From Prevotella sp. (GTDB lineage: Bacteria > Bacteroidota > Bacteroidia > Bacteroidales > Bacteroidaceae), in NCBI GenBank assembly GCA_017442765.1, contig JAFRZC010000180.1, positions 1 through 16,064 on the forward strand: DNA of 16,064 nucleotides, written 5' to 3'. The position numbers and the translations under genes are program-made. Shown here piece by piece: positions 14,359 through 16,064 of the stretch. Position 1 is the stretch's first letter. Each line of letters begins with the position of its first letter. A model generated the notes under the pieces. That model did no database searches. It worked only from the letters and a program-made list of their open reading frames with translations, and was not told the DNA's origin.

Positions 14359-15705
14359 CTACTTTTCACTCAGCAATGCCACGGCGGCGTTTTTATGTTT
14401 TGAGGAGATAAACTCGTAGCCGATGCGGCAGCGCAGGCAGTCCTTGCGTTCGCAATACTCGCGTCGCAGCTGGATGAGTGCCTGCGAGTCGCCGGCATTG
14501 CTGGCCGTCAGCCCGCATTCGCGCCATAGGCTGACAATGTGGTTGTGCTCGGCTTTCAGTTGTTCGAGAAAGTCGAACGCACGGTCGCAGAGATGGTCTT
14601 TCCGTGTATGCCGGCCGTATGCGAACAGCATGGGCACAATGGAGTTCACCATGAGTAGGTCGAGCGAGGCCGCCGACAGCCGTTTCTCGCTTTTCCTGCT
14701 TTCCGCCCCGAAGGTATAGTGGGTCTGCCAATAGTCTGACACCTGCGTGGCGAGCATCTTCTTCGCCTCTTCAACGGTCTCACATTCCATTAGGTTGCGC
14801 AGTCCTGCGCGTCGTGAGCAATAGAGGTTGGCCAGTTGCGAGATACGGATGTTGGGAAAGTTCTGCGGGCGCAGCCGGAGATACCGCCAAAGTTTAAAAT
14901 TCATCGGTTTCATCGAGAATTTATGAGCCAGATAGCGGTATTCGGCGGATAGCCTCTGGTAGTATTCGTCGGCCTGGGCTGCCTCGCGGTGCTGCCGGGG
15001 CAGGGCATCGGGCGAGAGCATTCCGGCCTGTCCGAAGAAGATGGCCTCTATCTGGAAGAGGTTGTCGCGGTGGTGGGCGCAGGCATCAAGCGGCACGGCA
15101 CCGGCCCATGCCTCGAACGCGTCGCCGTTGATGCCGAAGCCGAAGTTGCGGGCCAGTGTCACGAAGAAAGCCTGCTCCCATGAGCCGTTGGCTTGCTCGG
15201 CCCTGTGGCGTATGGCCTCGGTCTTCTGCTCAAGCCGTTCAGCCTGCAAGGCGCTCATCCACGAGTGGAGCATCAGCGGCGACAGCTCGGGGATAATCTG
15301 ATAGCAGGGGGGATAGCGGTCTTCGGCCAGCAGTCGCTCATAGTTGCGCGTCACCTCTTCGGGCACCGTCACCTGCAACTGCGCCAGCCGCTTTCCGGCT
15401 TTGGTGACCACGTCGGTGTCGATGATGCCGCACACATGCAGGATGACATTGTCGTAGGCATCGTCGTGCTGATGGCCATGGGCATACCAGTCGCCGGCCC
15501 TCTGGTGTATCTCCACATTGCCCACCCACAGCGTGCCGTCCAGTTTTATCTTGGCATTGAAGAAGTCGGGACCGCTGTCGCGCCGGTTGTAGAGACCGGG
15601 GTCGATGATCTCAACCTGCTGCCCGTCAGTGGTTGTCAGTCCACCGGCCGGCAACAAGCGGTGTTTCCATACATAGTGCAACAGCTGTTCCTGCTTCCGC
15701 ATCAT
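14359..15705 (-). CDS. DUF2851 family protein
   Basis: A 448-residue protein of a family that I know mainly from Bacteroidetes and that has no established function. The N-terminal domain carries the family's conserved pattern: GLYNRRDSGPDFFNAKI (37-53), WVGNVEIHQRAGDWYAHGH (60-78) and DNVILHV (85-91). The middle is helical. Near the C-terminus four cysteines cluster, C397, C418, C423 and C426 (in EYCERKDCLRCRIG), suggesting a metal or iron-sulfur site. There is no signal peptide, so it is probably cytoplasmic. It is first in a unit with the thioesterase and dprA and has its own promoter 17 bases upstream. MM at the start leaves a one-codon ambiguity (15705 or 15702). Confidence 0.88.
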   Translation of the reverse strand: MMRKQEQLLHYVWKHRLLPAGGLTTTDGQQVEIIDPGLYNRRDSGPDFFNAKIKLDGTLWVGNVEIHQRAGDWYAHGHQHDDAYDNVILHVCGIIDTDVVTKAGKRLAQLQVTVPEEVTRNYERLLAEDRYPPCYQIIPELSPLMLHSWMSALQAERLEQKTEAIRHRAEQANGSWEQAFFVTLARNFGFGINGDAFEAWAGAVPLDACAHHRDNLFQIEAIFFGQAGMLSPDALPRQHREAAQADEYYQRLSAEYRYLAHKFSMKPMNFKLWRYLRLRPQNFPNIRISQLANLYCSRRAGLRNLMECETVEEAKKMLATQVSDYWQTHYTFGAESRKSEKRLSAASLDLLMVNSIVPMLFAYGRHTRKDHLCDRAFDFLEQLKAEHNHIVSLWRECGLTASNAGDSQALIQLRREYCERKDCLRCRIGYEFISSKHKNAAVALLSEK

Positions 15706-15721
15706 CGTTCACAATAAGTTG

Positions 15722-15729
15722 CAAAGATA
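15722..15729 (-). promoter_or_regulatory. Promoter -7 box of the DUF2851-thioesterase-dprA unit
   Basis: The minus strand reads TATCTTTG, 16 bases before the ATG at 15705, leaving an almost leaderless transcript. The -33 region (GTTCC near 15747) is a weak match. Confidence 0.7.
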
Positions 15730-15786
15730 ATATAAAATCGGTGGAACACTCTTTTTTAATACATTATTTAACAATTCACTTTTTCA

Positions 15787-15845
15787 TTTTAACACAGAGA
15801 ATGAAGATTTTTCCACGAAAAATCGCGTGGCCGTAAATTTTTCAA
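15787..15845 (-). repeat. 59-base module of the composite repeat, copy B
   Basis: Reverse complement of 11389-11447 with two differences (CTCTGTG against CTCCGCG). The GATTTTTC/GAAAAATC hairpin is intact (15806-15824). Confidence 0.85.
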
Positions 15846-15928
15846 CCATGCGTGTGCAGTTGGTTAGCCCCCTAAATTAGAGGGTTGGGGGTCTTCAGAG
15901 CGGCAAGTGTGCAACTTTCCGTTTTGCG

Positions 15929-16027
15929 AAACATACATCTCTCACCCGCGAGACATCTATGTTTTGCCTTGCGAAAGACCGTCTTTCGCACCCCGAAAGA
16001 CCGTGTTTTGCGACCCGAAACATATAT
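15929..16027 (-). repeat. Dispersed repeat core, copy B (99 bases)
   Basis: Reverse complement of copy A at 97 of 99 positions. The two differences lie in the second and third ATATATGT-like words. Unlike copy A it is not enclosed by a long inverted repeat: the sequence outside the core differs completely, though the right side is again purine-rich on the plus strand. Confidence 0.85.
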
Positions 16028-16064
16028 CTTTCAGAAATGTGAGGTGAGAGGTGAGGGGTGAAAA

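Larger units (their letters stand above)
15706..16064. other. Gene-free right end with promoter and composite repeat copy B
   Basis: No credible gene is seen. The stretch holds the DUF2851 promoter, the 59-base module and the 99-base core of the composite repeat in inverted orientation to copy A. A purine-rich tail made of GAGGTGA and GGTGAGGGG units (16036-16060) runs off the window. Confidence 0.75.

Overview
The window looks like a chromosomal piece of a Bacteroidales bacterium, most likely a Prevotella relative. The evidence is four or five promoters with the Bacteroidetes -7 box (TAnnTTTG, here mostly TATCTTTG), a C-terminal tail of the type IX secretion kind on a large secreted glycosidase, an S-type sulfatase beside GH43/GH51 enzymes, and a DUF2851 gene, a family found mainly in Bacteroidetes. 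Apart from a transposase remnant at the left edge, every gene is on the minus strand. No tRNA, rRNA or CRISPR array was seen.

Layout. (1) 1-561: the 3' end of an ISL3-like transposase (+), then a non-coding stretch with a terminator for argS. (2) 562-2346: argS (arginyl-tRNA synthetase), complete except for one in-frame TAA at codon 150, which separates the HIGH-like and KMSKS-like motifs. (3) 2347-2920: non-coding, with the argS promoter, a diverged dispersed repeat and an orphan promoter pointing right. (4) 2921-10940: a tightly coupled four-gene glycan-degradation operon, in transcription order a 1087-residue multidomain GH43 enzyme, a 382-residue GH43 enzyme, a GH51 arabinofuranosidase and an S1 sulfatase. 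Junctions are ATGA overlaps or a 3-base gap. All four products carry export signals. The combination suggests breakdown of an arabinose-containing, sulfated glycan; no SusC/SusD pair, regulator or sulfatase-maturing enzyme is in view. (5) 10941-11496: the operon promoter and copy A of an unusual composite repeat. (6) 11497-12669: a two-gene unit for a small lipoprotein and a secreted protein with a duplicated 23-residue motif; neither has a known function. (7) 12772-15705: DUF2851 protein, 4HBT thioesterase and DprA. (8) 15706-16064: the DUF2851 promoter and copy B of the composite repeat in the opposite orientation.

The strongest unexplained signals are two. One is a two-part dispersed repeat: a 99-base core and a 59-base module in the same order and orientation relative to each other, present as inverted copies about 4.5 kb apart, with a third degraded core near argS. 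Copy A is enclosed in a nearly perfect 54-base inverted repeat. The other is the nonsense codon in argS, normally an essential gene. Both can be read directly from the sequence; their meaning is inference.
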